Source of the DNA: JBFYTX01 sp964442335
GTDB taxonomy: Bacteria; Chloroflexota; Dehalococcoidia; Dehalococcoidales; RBG-16-60-22
Assembly: GCA_964442335.1 (NCBI GenBank)
Contig: CAYTZI010000042.1
Location: 1 to 14,603 of the forward strand
Direction: 5' to 3'
Length of the DNA stretch: 14,603 bases
The translations under genes and the position numbers were made by a program. The notes beneath the pieces were generated by a model that saw nothing but the letters and a program-made list of their open reading frames with translations, was not told the origin of the DNA and did not search any database. Below, in pieces: positions 5,715 to 12,306 of this stretch (the stretch's first letter is position 1; each line of letters begins with the position of its first letter).

Positions 5715-8123
5715 ATGACGGAGAAAAAGAAAATCTTGATCGCGGATGATGAGAAAATCGTCCGGGAGTCCCTGACGGACTGGCTGACCGAGCGAGGCTA
5801 CGGGGTCGTCACCGCCGCCGACGGCGATGAAACGCTCAGACTACTCAACCAGGGCGACGGGCTCGGGGTGGTGGTGCTGGACGTGCGCATGCCGGGGCGC
5901 GACGGTCTTTCCATCCTGGAGGAAGCCAAGAAAAAGTACCCCGCCCTCAAGTACATCATCATCAGCGGCTATCCATCGGTGGAGGTCATGACCCGGGGCA
6001 TCAGGCTGGGGGCCATCGGCTTTCTGGTAAAACCGTTCGACCCCGAGGAGCTGGAAAAGCTCGTGCAACGCGCTATCTACGGCGAAAAAGTAGTCGCTGC
6101 GGCCGCCGCCGCGGATACCGGACGGACGAAAGAAGACATCTTGGGCCAGATTTCAGACAAGGAAATCGCCTCCATGATGGCGGAGAACCGCGTTTTCACC
6201 CCCTCGAGGGAGTTCTCCGAGACAGCTGCTCTCAGGAGCCTGGAGGAGTACAAAGCCCTGTATAACTGGTCCATCAAGGACCCCGAAGGCTTCTGGGGCA
6301 AGATGGCGGAGCAGCTCCACTGGTACAAGAAGTGGGACAAGTTCCTGGAGTACGACTTTAAGAACAAGCCGGAAGTACGCTACTTCATCGGCGGCAAGAT
6401 AAACGTCAGCGATAACTGCCTGGACCGCCACCTCGATACCTGGCGCAAGAACAAGGCCGCCATCATCTGGCAGGGCGAGCCGGACGAAGACACCAGGGTA
6501 TATACCTACCAGCAGCTCCACCACGAAGTGAGCAAGTTCGCCAACGTGCTGAAGAAGCTGGGCGTGAAGAAGGGCGATACCGTTTCCATCTACCTGCCGA
6601 TGATACCGGAGCTGGCCATCGCCATGCTGGCATGCGTGCGCATCGGGGCGGTGCACAGCGTGGTGTTCGGGGGGTTCAGCGCCGAGGCCCTGCGCGACCG
6701 CATTCTGGACTGCAAGTCAAGGGTCCTCGTCACGGCTGACGGCTACTGGCGCAGCGGCCGACAGATAAAGAGCAAAGATAACGCCGATGCCGCCGTCGCG
6801 CTCTGCCCCGATGTGGAAGACGTCATCGTCGTTAAGCGGCTGGGCATCGATATCCCGATGATGGAAGGCCGTGACCGATGGTGGCAGGACGAGATGAACG
6901 CCCCTGATATATCCGCCGAATGCGAGCCGGAACAGATGGACGCGGACGCGCCGCTGTTCATTCTCTATACGAGCGGCAGCACCGGCAAGCCCAAGGGAGT
7001 CGTCCATACGCAGGGCGGCTATCTGCTGCACTGCTACCAGACGATGAAGTGGATATTCGATACCAAGGAAGAGGACATCTACTGGTGCACCGCCGACGTC
7101 GGCTGGGTCACCGGCCACAGCTATATCGTCTACGGCCCGCTGGCCATCGGGGCCGCCAGCCTGATGTTCGAGAGCGTGCCCACCTATCCCCACCCCGACC
7201 GCTTCTGGCAGGTAGTCGAGAAGTTCGGGGTGAACGTTTTCTATACCGCCCCCACCGTCATCAGGGCTTTAATGAGGGAGGGGGAGGACTGGCCCAACAA
7301 ACACGACCTGTCCAGCCTGAGGCTGCTGGGCAGCGTGGGCGAGCCGATCAACCCCGAGGCCTGGATGTGGTACCACCGCGTCATCGGCAAGGAAAGGTGC
7401 CCCATCGTGGACACGTGGTGGCAGACGGAGACAGGCGGCATACTTATCACGCCGCTGCCCGGCGCTATTCCCACCAAGCCAGGCTCCGCCACGCTGCCGT
7501 TCCCCGGGGTAGAGCCCATTATCCTGCGGGAAGACGGCAAGGAGGCCGGCGTCAACGAGGGCGGCTGGCTCTGCATCAGGAAGCCGTGGCCGGGCATGAT
7601 GCGCACCATCTACCGCGATCCGGAGCGCTTCAAGCAGACCTATTTCAGCAAGTTCCCCGGCTACTACAATACGGGAGACGGCGCCCGCAGGGACCAGGAT
7701 GGCTATTACTGGCTGATGGGACGCATCGACGACGTAATCAACGTTTCCGGCCACCGCATCGGCACGGCCGAGGTGGAAAGCAGCCTGGTCTCCCACCCCA
7801 AGGTCGCCGAGGCGGCGGTAGTGGGCATGCCTCACCAGTTGAAAGGCCAGGGCATATACGCCTACGTTACCGTCAAGACGGGCGTGACGACCAGCCCGGA
7901 GCTGGAGAAGGAGTTGAAAAACCACGTCCGCCAGCAAATCGGGCCGATAGCGACACCGGACGTCATCCAGTTCGCCGACGGCCTGCCCAAGACGCGGAGC
8001 GGCAAAATCATGCGGCGCATACTGGTCAAGATAGCCGCCGGCGATACGGAAAACCTGGGCGACACCTCGACCCTGGCGGACCCGTCGGTAGTGCCTACCC
8101 TGCTTGCGGGCAGGAGAAAATAA
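5715..8123 (+). CDS. acsA: Fusion protein: response-regulator receiver domain + AMP-forming acetyl-CoA synthetase
   Basis: The 802-residue reading frame is uninterrupted. Residues 1-125 form a complete NtrC-like receiver domain: acidic pocket D11/D12, phospho-acceptor D56 (VVVLDVRMPG), S84, and K106 in LVKPFDPEEL. An Ala-rich linker (about 126-155) leads to a full-length acetyl-CoA synthetase. That part begins ENRVFTPSREFSE and carries WDKFLEYDF, the nucleotide-binding loop YTSGSTGKPKG (418-428), DTWWQTETG (566-574), the YNTGDGARRDQDG hinge (651-663), GRIDDVINVSGHRI (669-682), and PKTRSGKIMRR with catalytic and acetylatable lysine K764. The enzyme half converts acetate, ATP and CoA to acetyl-CoA, AMP and PPi in the cytoplasm. 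The Trp pair in DTWWQTETG fits acetate as the substrate. Normal Acs is about 650 residues without a receiver. The ATG at 5715 has GGAG 10 bases upstream. A small protein gene precedes it and an acetate permease follows, supporting acetate as substrate. The regulation implied is direct phosphorylation by a histidine kinase. Confidence 0.95.
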   Translation: MTEKKKILIADDEKIVRESLTDWLTERGYGVVTAADGDETLRLLNQGDGLGVVVLDVRMPGRDGLSILEEAKKKYPALKYIIISGYPSVEVMTRGIRLGAIGFLVKPFDPEELEKLVQRAIYGEKVVAAAAAADTGRTKEDILGQISDKEIASMMAENRVFTPSREFSETAALRSLEEYKALYNWSIKDPEGFWGKMAEQLHWYKKWDKFLEYDFKNKPEVRYFIGGKINVSDNCLDRHLDTWRKNKAAIIWQGEPDEDTRVYTYQQLHHEVSKFANVLKKLGVKKGDTVSIYLPMIPELAIAMLACVRIGAVHSVVFGGFSAEALRDRILDCKSRVLVTADGYWRSGRQIKSKDNADAAVALCPDVEDVIVVKRLGIDIPMMEGRDRWWQDEMNAPDISAECEPEQMDADAPLFILYTSGSTGKPKGVVHTQGGYLLHCYQTMKWIFDTKEEDIYWCTADVGWVTGHSYIVYGPLAIGAASLMFESVPTYPHPDRFWQVVEKFGVNVFYTAPTVIRALMREGEDWPNKHDLSSLRLLGSVGEPINPEAWMWYHRVIGKERCPIVDTWWQTETGGILITPLPGAIPTKPGSATLPFPGVEPIILREDGKEAGVNEGGWLCIRKPWPGMMRTIYRDPERFKQTYFSKFPGYYNTGDGARRDQDGYYWLMGRIDDVINVSGHRIGTAEVESSLVSHPKVAEAAVVGMPHQLKGQGIYAYVTVKTGVTTSPELEKELKNHVRQQIGPIATPDVIQFADGLPKTRSGKIMRRILVKIAAGDTENLGDTSTLADPSVVPTLLAGRRK
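5721..6089 (+). other. Receiver (REC) domain portion of the fusion protein
   Basis: Residues about 3-125 of the fusion. The pattern is ILIADDE, then LDVRMPGRDG, then IIISGYPS, then GAIGFLVKPF, typical of an NtrC/AtoC-like receiver, with the pocket residues D11, D12, D56, S84 and K106 all kept. It should accept a phosphoryl group. No DNA-binding domain is present; the output domain is the synthetase itself. Confidence 0.93.
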
Positions 8124-8136
8124 CCGGAAAATCTGC

Positions 8137-8164
8137 GGGCGGAGCGGGCGAGCCCGCTCCGCCC
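8137..8164. repeat. Strong hairpin between synthetase and permease genes
   Basis: A perfect GC-rich 13-bp inverted repeat lies here (8137-8149 with 8152-8164). The nominal loop is only two bases, so in practice it is an 11-12 bp stem with a CGAG-type loop. There is no T-run after it, so it is more likely a stability or partial-attenuation element than a full terminator. It separates the fusion gene from the permease start by about 85 bp and could lower downstream expression. Confidence 0.6.
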
Positions 8165-8208
8165 CGTGTTGAATCAACTCCAAAAATTCTGATAGGGAGG
8201 AATTTCCT

Positions 8209-8784
8209 GTGTCTCAAGAGGCAGCTAAATCCGAACCCCAGTGGGGGAACCCGGGAGCGCTGGGACTGGCCGCGTTCGGCCTGAGCACCGTACTGCTCCA
8301 GATACACAACCTCGGCTGGATAGACAGCACCATGCCGCTGGTATACGGCATGTTCTGGGGGGGCATCATCCAGGTAATCGCCGGAGTCATCGACGGGAGG
8401 CGGGGGGACACCTTCGGCCTGACCGCTTTCTGCTCTTACGGCGCTTTCTGGATGGGGCTCGCCTTTGCTTTCCTTTTCCAGTGGATGGGCCTGGTAACGC
8501 TGGACAGCTCCGGGCTTGCCTGGACGATGATTTTGTGGGGCGTTTTTACCGCTTTCATGACCATAGGTACGCTGAAGATGACCTTCATGCACTTTTTCGT
8601 TTTCGCCTCGCTGGTGGTGCTATTCGCGCTGCTGGCGGCGCATTTCTTCGGGGCTATATCGGCGCTGCCGGCCGGCATCGAGGGGCTTTTCTGCGGCGGG
8701 GCGGCGGCCTACGGGGCGGCGGCGGTCATCATCAACGGGAAGTTCGGCCGGGTGGTGCTGCCGCTGGGGAAGGTGCTGCAATAG
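8209..8784 (+). CDS. satP: Acetate permease of the GPR1/FUN34/YaaH (SatP, AceTr) family
   Basis: A 191-residue integral membrane protein with about six hydrophobic helices. The family signature near the first helix reads NPGALGLAAF (residues 14-23), a variant of the usual NPAPLGL. GGIIQVIAG (51-59) and TFGLTAFCSYGAFW (68-81) match the family's conserved second and third helices. Members carry acetate or succinate across the cytoplasmic membrane with protons. The GTG start has a strong GGGAGG eight bases upstream. The gene lies directly downstream of the acetyl-CoA synthetase fusion on the same strand and upstream of a clear terminator. Uptake and activation of acetate therefore appear to be encoded together, a common pairing for this family. 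The true transport direction (uptake or export) is not evident from sequence. Confidence 0.93.
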   Translation: MSQEAAKSEPQWGNPGALGLAAFGLSTVLLQIHNLGWIDSTMPLVYGMFWGGIIQVIAGVIDGRRGDTFGLTAFCSYGAFWMGLAFAFLFQWMGLVTLDSSGLAWTMILWGVFTAFMTIGTLKMTFMHFFVFASLVVLFALLAAHFFGAISALPAGIEGLFCGGAAAYGAAAVIINGKFGRVVLPLGKVLQ

Positions 8785-8813
8785 ACTAGAAAAGATAGGC
8801 ACGTAAATTGAAA

Positions 8814-8857
8814 GACACCGGGTCCGGTGATGAAGAACGGGTCCGGTGTCATTTTTT
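8814..8857 (+). terminator. Intrinsic terminator of the acetate operon
   Basis: GACACCGG (8814-8821) pairs perfectly with CCGGTGTC (8843-8850) and is followed by a run of six T at 8852-8857. It lies 30 bp after the permease stop codon. The loop contains a second copy of the GGGTCCGGTG block, so alternative pairings exist. Confidence 0.85.
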
Positions 8858-8913
8858 AGTAGCATATCGGTTGAGATTTAAGTCGCGCTATAAAAGAACA
8901 GGTAGCATAAAGG

Positions 8914-8940
8914 TTGACAAATTATCTATATGAGTATAAT
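8914..8940 (+). promoter_or_regulatory. Consensus sigma-70 promoter
   Basis: TTGACA at 8914-8919 and TATAAT at 8935-8940 are both perfect consensus hexamers. The spacer is 15 bases, shorter than the ideal 17. Transcription would begin near 8947 and run into the leader and terminator that precede the gene at 9089. Confidence 0.65.
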
Positions 8941-8946
8941 AACTAG

Positions 8947-9059
8947 GTCTACCTGAGTTACCATTGGGCGTAGGGCGGCTGTGTTTTGAGGGTTATCAAG
9001 GTTAGTAACAAGGGCACCAGTACCCGATAATCTAGCGATTACTGGTGTCTTTTTGTTTT
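8947..9059 (+). ncRNA. Candidate leader RNA or small RNA bounded by promoter and terminator
   Basis: A transcript of about 110 nt is predicted between the consensus promoter and an intrinsic terminator. It has no open reading frame of note. Possible internal pairings are GTTAC (8957-8961) with GTAAC (9005-9009) and TTGA (8986-8989) with TCAA (8996-8999). It matches no riboswitch class I can recognise by eye. It ends about 30 bases before the start codon at 9089, so it could be an attenuator or riboswitch-like leader for that gene, or a free-standing small RNA. Confidence 0.4.
9013..9059 (+). terminator. Intrinsic terminator upstream of the PNPOx-like gene
   Basis: GGCACCAGTA (9013-9022) pairs with TACTGGTGTC (9040-9049) as a 10-bp stem with one G-T wobble. 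A 17-nt loop and the T-rich tail TTTTTGTTTT follow. It stands between the promoter at 8914 and the start codon at 9089, an arrangement typical of transcription attenuation. Confidence 0.8.
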
Positions 9060-9088
9060 GGATAATTGATAGTAAAGGAGGAGCTACT

Positions 9089-9583
9089 ATGAGCCCTACC
9101 GCACTAAATTACGAGGAACTAGAGCAACAAGTAGAACAACGACTGAACAAGAGCCGGTATGGAGTTCTGGCTACTGCCGAAGGTGATTTTGTGACGGCGA
9201 GACAAATGATGTTCATATGCAATGGTTTGACGATTACTTTTATAACGACTATTACCACCCGGAAATATAAGCAGATAGAAGTCAACCCAAACGTGGCGGT
9301 TTCTATAGGGAACATGCAGATAGAAGGGGTGGCTTCAATCAGAGGACGTACGAGCGATAACGAGAATGTCTGGTTCCTCAAGACATTTGAAGAAATTGAA
9401 CCAGAAGTATATGAAAAACATCGCGATATGTGCCTGGACCCGGAGACACTGTGGAGAGTGATAGAGATAGCGCCAAAAAGATTTGCATTATTTGTTCCAG
9501 ACAATTACCTTGACGTGCTAAACGTGGATGAAAAAACAGCCACCAGGTATTTGGGCAAGGAACTAGTCGCTCCGAATTATTGA
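9089..9583 (+). CDS. Pyridoxamine 5'-phosphate oxidase-fold (flavin-binding, general-stress-type) protein
   Basis: A 164-residue soluble protein. The start is the ATG at 9089, which has a perfect AAAGGAGG Shine-Dalgarno sequence seven bases upstream. A longer TTG-started frame from 9053 would begin inside the terminator and is unlikely. Residues 20-90 show the split-barrel pattern of the PNPOx-like superfamily: SRYGVLATAEGDFVTARQM, then LTITFITT, then TTRKYKQIEVNPNVAVSIG, then IEGVASIRGR. Members bind FMN, F420, haem or other cofactors and often act as small redox or stress proteins; the cofactor and reaction here are unknown. The C-terminal part (PKRFALFVPDNYLDVLN) is a usual family ending. 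The gene is clearly more AT-rich than its neighbours and is flanked by repeats, suggesting acquisition from elsewhere. It has its own promoter and terminator-containing leader. Confidence 0.82.
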   Translation: MSPTALNYEELEQQVEQRLNKSRYGVLATAEGDFVTARQMMFICNGLTITFITTITTRKYKQIEVNPNVAVSIGNMQIEGVASIRGRTSDNENVWFLKTFEEIEPEVYEKHRDMCLDPETLWRVIEIAPKRFALFVPDNYLDVLNVDEKTATRYLGKELVAPNY

Positions 9584-9613
9584 CACATTAAGCTGCCATT
9601 TTTTCAAAATAAA

Positions 9614-9730
9614 CCTCACCCCCTGGCCCCCTCTCCAAACAGGGTCATTTACTGAAACGCCAGGTCAAGTTGTTTGGAGAGGGGGATAAATATGAGAGGG
9701 GGCGCCAGCCCCCTCTCGCTGCGCACTCCC
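9614..9730. repeat. Dispersed palindromic repeat, copy 2
   Basis: A perfect 15-bp inverted repeat lies here: CCCCCTCTCCAAACA at 9627-9641 pairs with 9671-9685. The left flank is CCTCACCCCCTGG, and the right flank is TGAGAGGGGG with a second hairpin GAGAGGGGG/CCCCCTCTC at about 9692-9719. Relative to copies 1 and 3 each arm has one extra base, and the two extra bases pair with each other. This supports a conserved stem or terminal inverted repeats. Confidence 0.8.
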
Positions 9731-9860
9731 CGTTTTTAGCAATTGTTGATATCCAGACCTTTAATCTGTCCTGCTCACCGGACAGGGGCATTATACAAAC
9801 GCATCCCGCCACCCCCATGTTTTACTTCAGGGGGAAATGTAGCGCTTTTGAAGATTCTAT
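9731..9860. other. Gene-free spacer
   Basis: No credible gene, RNA or promoter is visible between repeat copy 2 and the hairpin at 9862. Short open frames here have low-complexity, repeat-derived translations. Confidence 0.4.
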
Positions 9861-9861
9861 T

Positions 9862-9905
9862 ACCCTCACCCTTAGTCCCTCTCCCATAAAGGGAGAGGGA
9901 GGGGT
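9862..9905. repeat. Short hairpin repeat of the CCTCACCC...CCCTCTCCC family
   Basis: TCCCTCTCCC (9876-9885) pairs perfectly with GGGAGAGGGA (9891-9900) around an ATAAA loop. The left flank CCCTCACCCTTAG matches the flanks of the larger repeat copies, so it looks like a shortened member of the same family. Confidence 0.7.
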
Positions 9906-10001
9906 AAAGCGGACAGGTAAAAAGGGGATGATACGAGGGTGGTCAGGGTGGGACAAGACAAGATGGAATAAAAGGGGATGAAGCGGGGATTGGAGGGCTG
10001 G

Positions 10002-10021
10002 ATTCCGGCCTGCGCCGGAAT
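10002..10021. repeat. REP-like palindrome ATTCCGGC/GCCGGAAT
   Basis: A perfect 8-bp stem with a CTGC loop sits in the context CTGGATTCCGG...GGAATGACC. Elements of this form (GGATTCC...GGAATGAC) are widespread intergenic repeats in bacterial genomes. Its function is unknown. Confidence 0.65.
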
Positions 10022-10076
10022 GACCCGTCTGCGCCAAGGCTATGGCGGGCGGGCCCGCATAAGCACATAATGACCC

Positions 10077-10099
10077 TTCGACAAGCTCAGGGTGAGCGG
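10077..10099. repeat. REP-like element TTCGACAAGCTCAGGGTGAG, single arm
   Basis: This 23-bp element shares about 20 of 23 positions with the complement of the right arm of the palindrome at 13522-13576. Such TTCGACAAGCTCAGG elements are common dispersed repeats in environmental genomes. It lies downstream of the oppF stop codon. Confidence 0.65.
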
Positions 10100-10153
10100 G
10101 TATTTGCCGCGCCTACGCCTACGGCGGATGGCTCGCGATGGACACCAGCCGTG

Positions 10154-11164
10154 CTAAACCGTTCTCTTGTAGCCCGGCACGCGGATGCAGGCGACCATAT
10201 GGTCTTCGCCGATGTCCTGTAGAGGCGGCACGGCCAGGCTGCACTCGGGGACAGCCATGAAGCAGCGCGGGTGGAAGGGGCAGCCGGGCGGGGGGTTGAG
10301 GGGGCTGGGGACTTCGCCCTTAAGGATAATGCGCTCGCGGCTTTCCTCGACAAAGGGGTCGGCTATAGGCACGGCGGAAAGCAGCGCCCGCGTATAGGGG
10401 TGCAGGGGGTTGTCGTACAGCACCCTGGATTTACAGAGCTCGACGATATGCCCCAGGTACATCACCGCAACGCGGTCGGATATATGCCGCACCACGGAAA
10501 GGTCGTGGGCGATGAACAGATAGCTCAGACCCTGGACCCTGTCCTGGAGCTCCTCCAGCAGGTTGATAATCTGCGCCTGAATGGAGACATCGAGGGCGGA
10601 TATAGGCTCGTCGCAGACTATCAAATCGGGGTTACAGGCAAGGGCGCGCGCCACGCCGATGCGCTGTCTCTGGCCGCCGCTGAACTCGTGCGGAAAGCGG
10701 TCAGCCATGGACGGGTCGAGGCCGACAACGCGGAAAAGCTGTTCGACCCTTTCATTATACTCCCTCTTTGAGCCGACCATCTGGTGGATTTTAAGGGGCT
10801 CCCCGACGATACTCCCCGCGCTCTGCCGGGGGTCAAGGGAGGAATAAGGGTCCTGGAAGATGAGGGCCATTTTACTGCGCAGTCTGCGCAGTCGCTTCTC
10901 CGGGTAAATAGCGATGTCTTCGCCCTTGAACAGTATCCTGCCGGTAGTGGGTTTATAAAGCCTAAGCACGCACCGGCCGATGGTCGTCTTGCCGCAGCCG
11001 CTCTCCCCCACCAGTCCCAGCGTTTCCCCGGTCTTGAGTGTGAAACTGACATCGTCCACGGCCTTGACATCGGCGACTTTCCGCCGGAGCAAGCCGCGGG
11101 TGACGGGGAAGTACATTTTAAGCTGCTGGATATCCAGTATGTTACCGTTTTGCGGATGGTTCAC
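10154..11164 (-). CDS. oppF: Peptide/dipeptide ABC transporter ATP-binding protein, OppF/DppF type
   Basis: A 336-residue ATPase. Walker A is GESGCGKT (53-60), the Q-loop is at Q104, and the ABC signature is FSGGQRQR (from 161). Walker B is LIVCDEP (181-187), with switch H220. The C-terminal oligopeptide extension (PPGCPFHPRC, then C308 and C326) has the four cysteines seen in Dpp/Opp ATPases, some of which bind a 4Fe-4S cluster. It powers uptake of oligopeptides or dipeptides together with OppD and two membrane permeases. The GTG start at 11164 has GGAGG nine bases upstream. It overlaps the end of oppD by 23 bp, so the two are translationally linked. No permease or binding-protein gene follows, so the rest of the transporter must be encoded elsewhere. 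The substrate could also be nickel or other solutes handled by this family. Confidence 0.94.
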   Translation of the reverse strand: MNHPQNGNILDIQQLKMYFPVTRGLLRRKVADVKAVDDVSFTLKTGETLGLVGESGCGKTTIGRCVLRLYKPTTGRILFKGEDIAIYPEKRLRRLRSKMALIFQDPYSSLDPRQSAGSIVGEPLKIHQMVGSKREYNERVEQLFRVVGLDPSMADRFPHEFSGGQRQRIGVARALACNPDLIVCDEPISALDVSIQAQIINLLEELQDRVQGLSYLFIAHDLSVVRHISDRVAVMYLGHIVELCKSRVLYDNPLHPYTRALLSAVPIADPFVEESRERIILKGEVPSPLNPPPGCPFHPRCFMAVPECSLAVPPLQDIGEDHMVACIRVPGYKRTV

Positions 11165-12149
11165 CGGTCTTTTCCTCCGTATTCACATAGCAGCGGATAT
11201 AGTGGTTTTCATCGACCTCTTGCAGGTCCGGCCACTTTTCTTTATAGCATTTTTCGATTTTATACGAGCACCGTGGTAGGAAGGCGCAGGTCGGGGGCAT
11301 ATTTATCAGGTTGGGAGGCAGCCCGTTGATAGGCACCAGCTTTCTGCCCTCCTCTTCATCAAGTCTGGGGATGCACTTAAGGAGGCCGATGGTATAGGGA
11401 TGGCGCGGCTTGCCGAAGATGTCCTTGGTGGTGCCGGATTCCACGATACGCCCGGCGTACATAATATATATCCGCTGGGCGTAGCGGGCAACGACGCCCA
11501 AGTTGTGGGTGACGATAACCAGCGAGGCGCGGAAATGCTGCACCATGTCCTTCATAAGCTCCAGGAGCTGCGCCTGTGTGGTGACGTCGAGGGCGGTGGT
11601 AGGCTCGTCGGCGATGAGCATTTTGGGGTTGCAGGAGAGCCCCATGGCTATCATGACACGCTGGCGCATGCCGCCGCTGAACTGGTGGGGGTAGTCGTCA
11701 ATACGCCCCTCGGCGGCGGGGATGCCCACCAGGCCCATCAGCTCGATAGCCCGCTTGCGCGCCGTGTCTTCATTCATTTTCATGTGGAGCACCAGCATCT
11801 CGGTAAGCTGCTGGCCGATGGTCAGCACCGGATTGAGAGAAGTCATGGGTTCCTGGAAAATCATGGCGATTTTAGCGCCGCGTATCGAGCGCATCTGCGG
11901 TCCGTTAGCTTCGTACTTGAGCAGGTTATCGCCCTCGAAAATGACCTCACCGTAGACCACTTTTCCCGGAGGTTTGATGAGCTGCATCACGGAAAGCTGG
12001 CTGACCGATTTTCCGCAGCCGCTCTCCCCCACCAGGCCCACGATTTCCTGCTCGTCGATGTGGTAGGACATGCCGTCGACGGCTTTAACCAGCCCGCTTT
12101 CCGTTTTGAATTGCGTCACCAGGTTGTTTACTCTTAACAGCTCGTTCAT
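11142..12149 (-). CDS. oppD: Peptide/dipeptide ABC transporter ATP-binding protein, OppD/DppD type
   Basis: A 335-residue ATPase. Walker A is GESGCGKS (41-48), the Q-loop is at Q99, and the signature is FSGGMRQR (from 157). Walker B is MLIADEP (177-183), with switch H215. The oligopeptide C-terminal region has cysteines C288, C294, C301 and C320 (TCAFLPRC, KCYKEKWPDLQEVDENHYIRC, here abbreviated by position), matching the family's possible Fe-S site. It forms the heterodimeric ATPase with the OppF-type protein encoded next. The ATG start has GAGG five bases upstream. A near-consensus promoter at 12249-12278 lies about 100 bp upstream. The gene upstream points away, so the operon consists only of the two ATPases as far as this window shows. 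Confidence 0.94.
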   Translation of the reverse strand: MNELLRVNNLVTQFKTESGLVKAVDGMSYHIDEQEIVGLVGESGCGKSVSQLSVMQLIKPPGKVVYGEVIFEGDNLLKYEANGPQMRSIRGAKIAMIFQEPMTSLNPVLTIGQQLTEMLVLHMKMNEDTARKRAIELMGLVGIPAAEGRIDDYPHQFSGGMRQRVMIAMGLSCNPKMLIADEPTTALDVTTQAQLLELMKDMVQHFRASLVIVTHNLGVVARYAQRIYIMYAGRIVESGTTKDIFGKPRHPYTIGLLKCIPRLDEEEGRKLVPINGLPPNLINMPPTCAFLPRCSYKIEKCYKEKWPDLQEVDENHYIRCYVNTEEKTGEPSAKR

Positions 12150-12248
12150 GTTATCCTCGTTAACTCCGTATTCGCTGACTTATTCAGCTCTGCTGAGTAT
12201 TTCCCGGGATTTACCGGCGAGAGGCCGCGGGCGCTGGTATTTCGGCCC

Positions 12249-12278
12249 ATTATATGCGCCCGCTTTCAGAAATGTCAA
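12249..12278 (-). promoter_or_regulatory. Near-perfect sigma-70 promoter for oppDF
   Basis: On the minus strand TTGACA (12278-12273) and TATAAT (12254-12249) are both exact consensus hexamers with an 18-base spacer. The predicted leader is about 90 nt before the oppD ATG and includes a small CAGC/GCTG hairpin. Confidence 0.75.
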
Positions 12279-12306
12279 GAATGAATAGGTGGCGGTGCTG
12301 TTTACT

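Noticed and set aside
5715..6180. The receiver-Acs fusion as a frameshift or assembly artefact joining two genes
   Set aside because: The frame runs without a break, the linker keeps the codon character of both domains, and both domains are complete. A read-level check is still listed as the decisive test.
7269..8183. A 304-codon minus-strand frame opposite Acs
   Set aside because: It is antisense to conserved Acs motifs and has no recognisable domain; a shadow of GC-rich codons.
6920..8284. A 454-codon open frame overlapping the acetyl-CoA synthetase region in another frame
   Set aside because: Its translation is Arg/Gly/His-rich low-complexity sequence typical of a frame shadow. The true frame carries the complete Acs motifs.
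9053..9088. TTG at 9053 as the start of the PNPOx-like protein
   Set aside because: It lies in the T-tract of a terminator and has no ribosome binding site. The ATG at 9089 has a perfect one.
9670..9981. A 103-codon frame in the repeat-rich stretch after the PNPOx-like gene
   Set aside because: It is translated almost entirely from repeat arms and hairpins, has no Shine-Dalgarno sequence and is low complexity.
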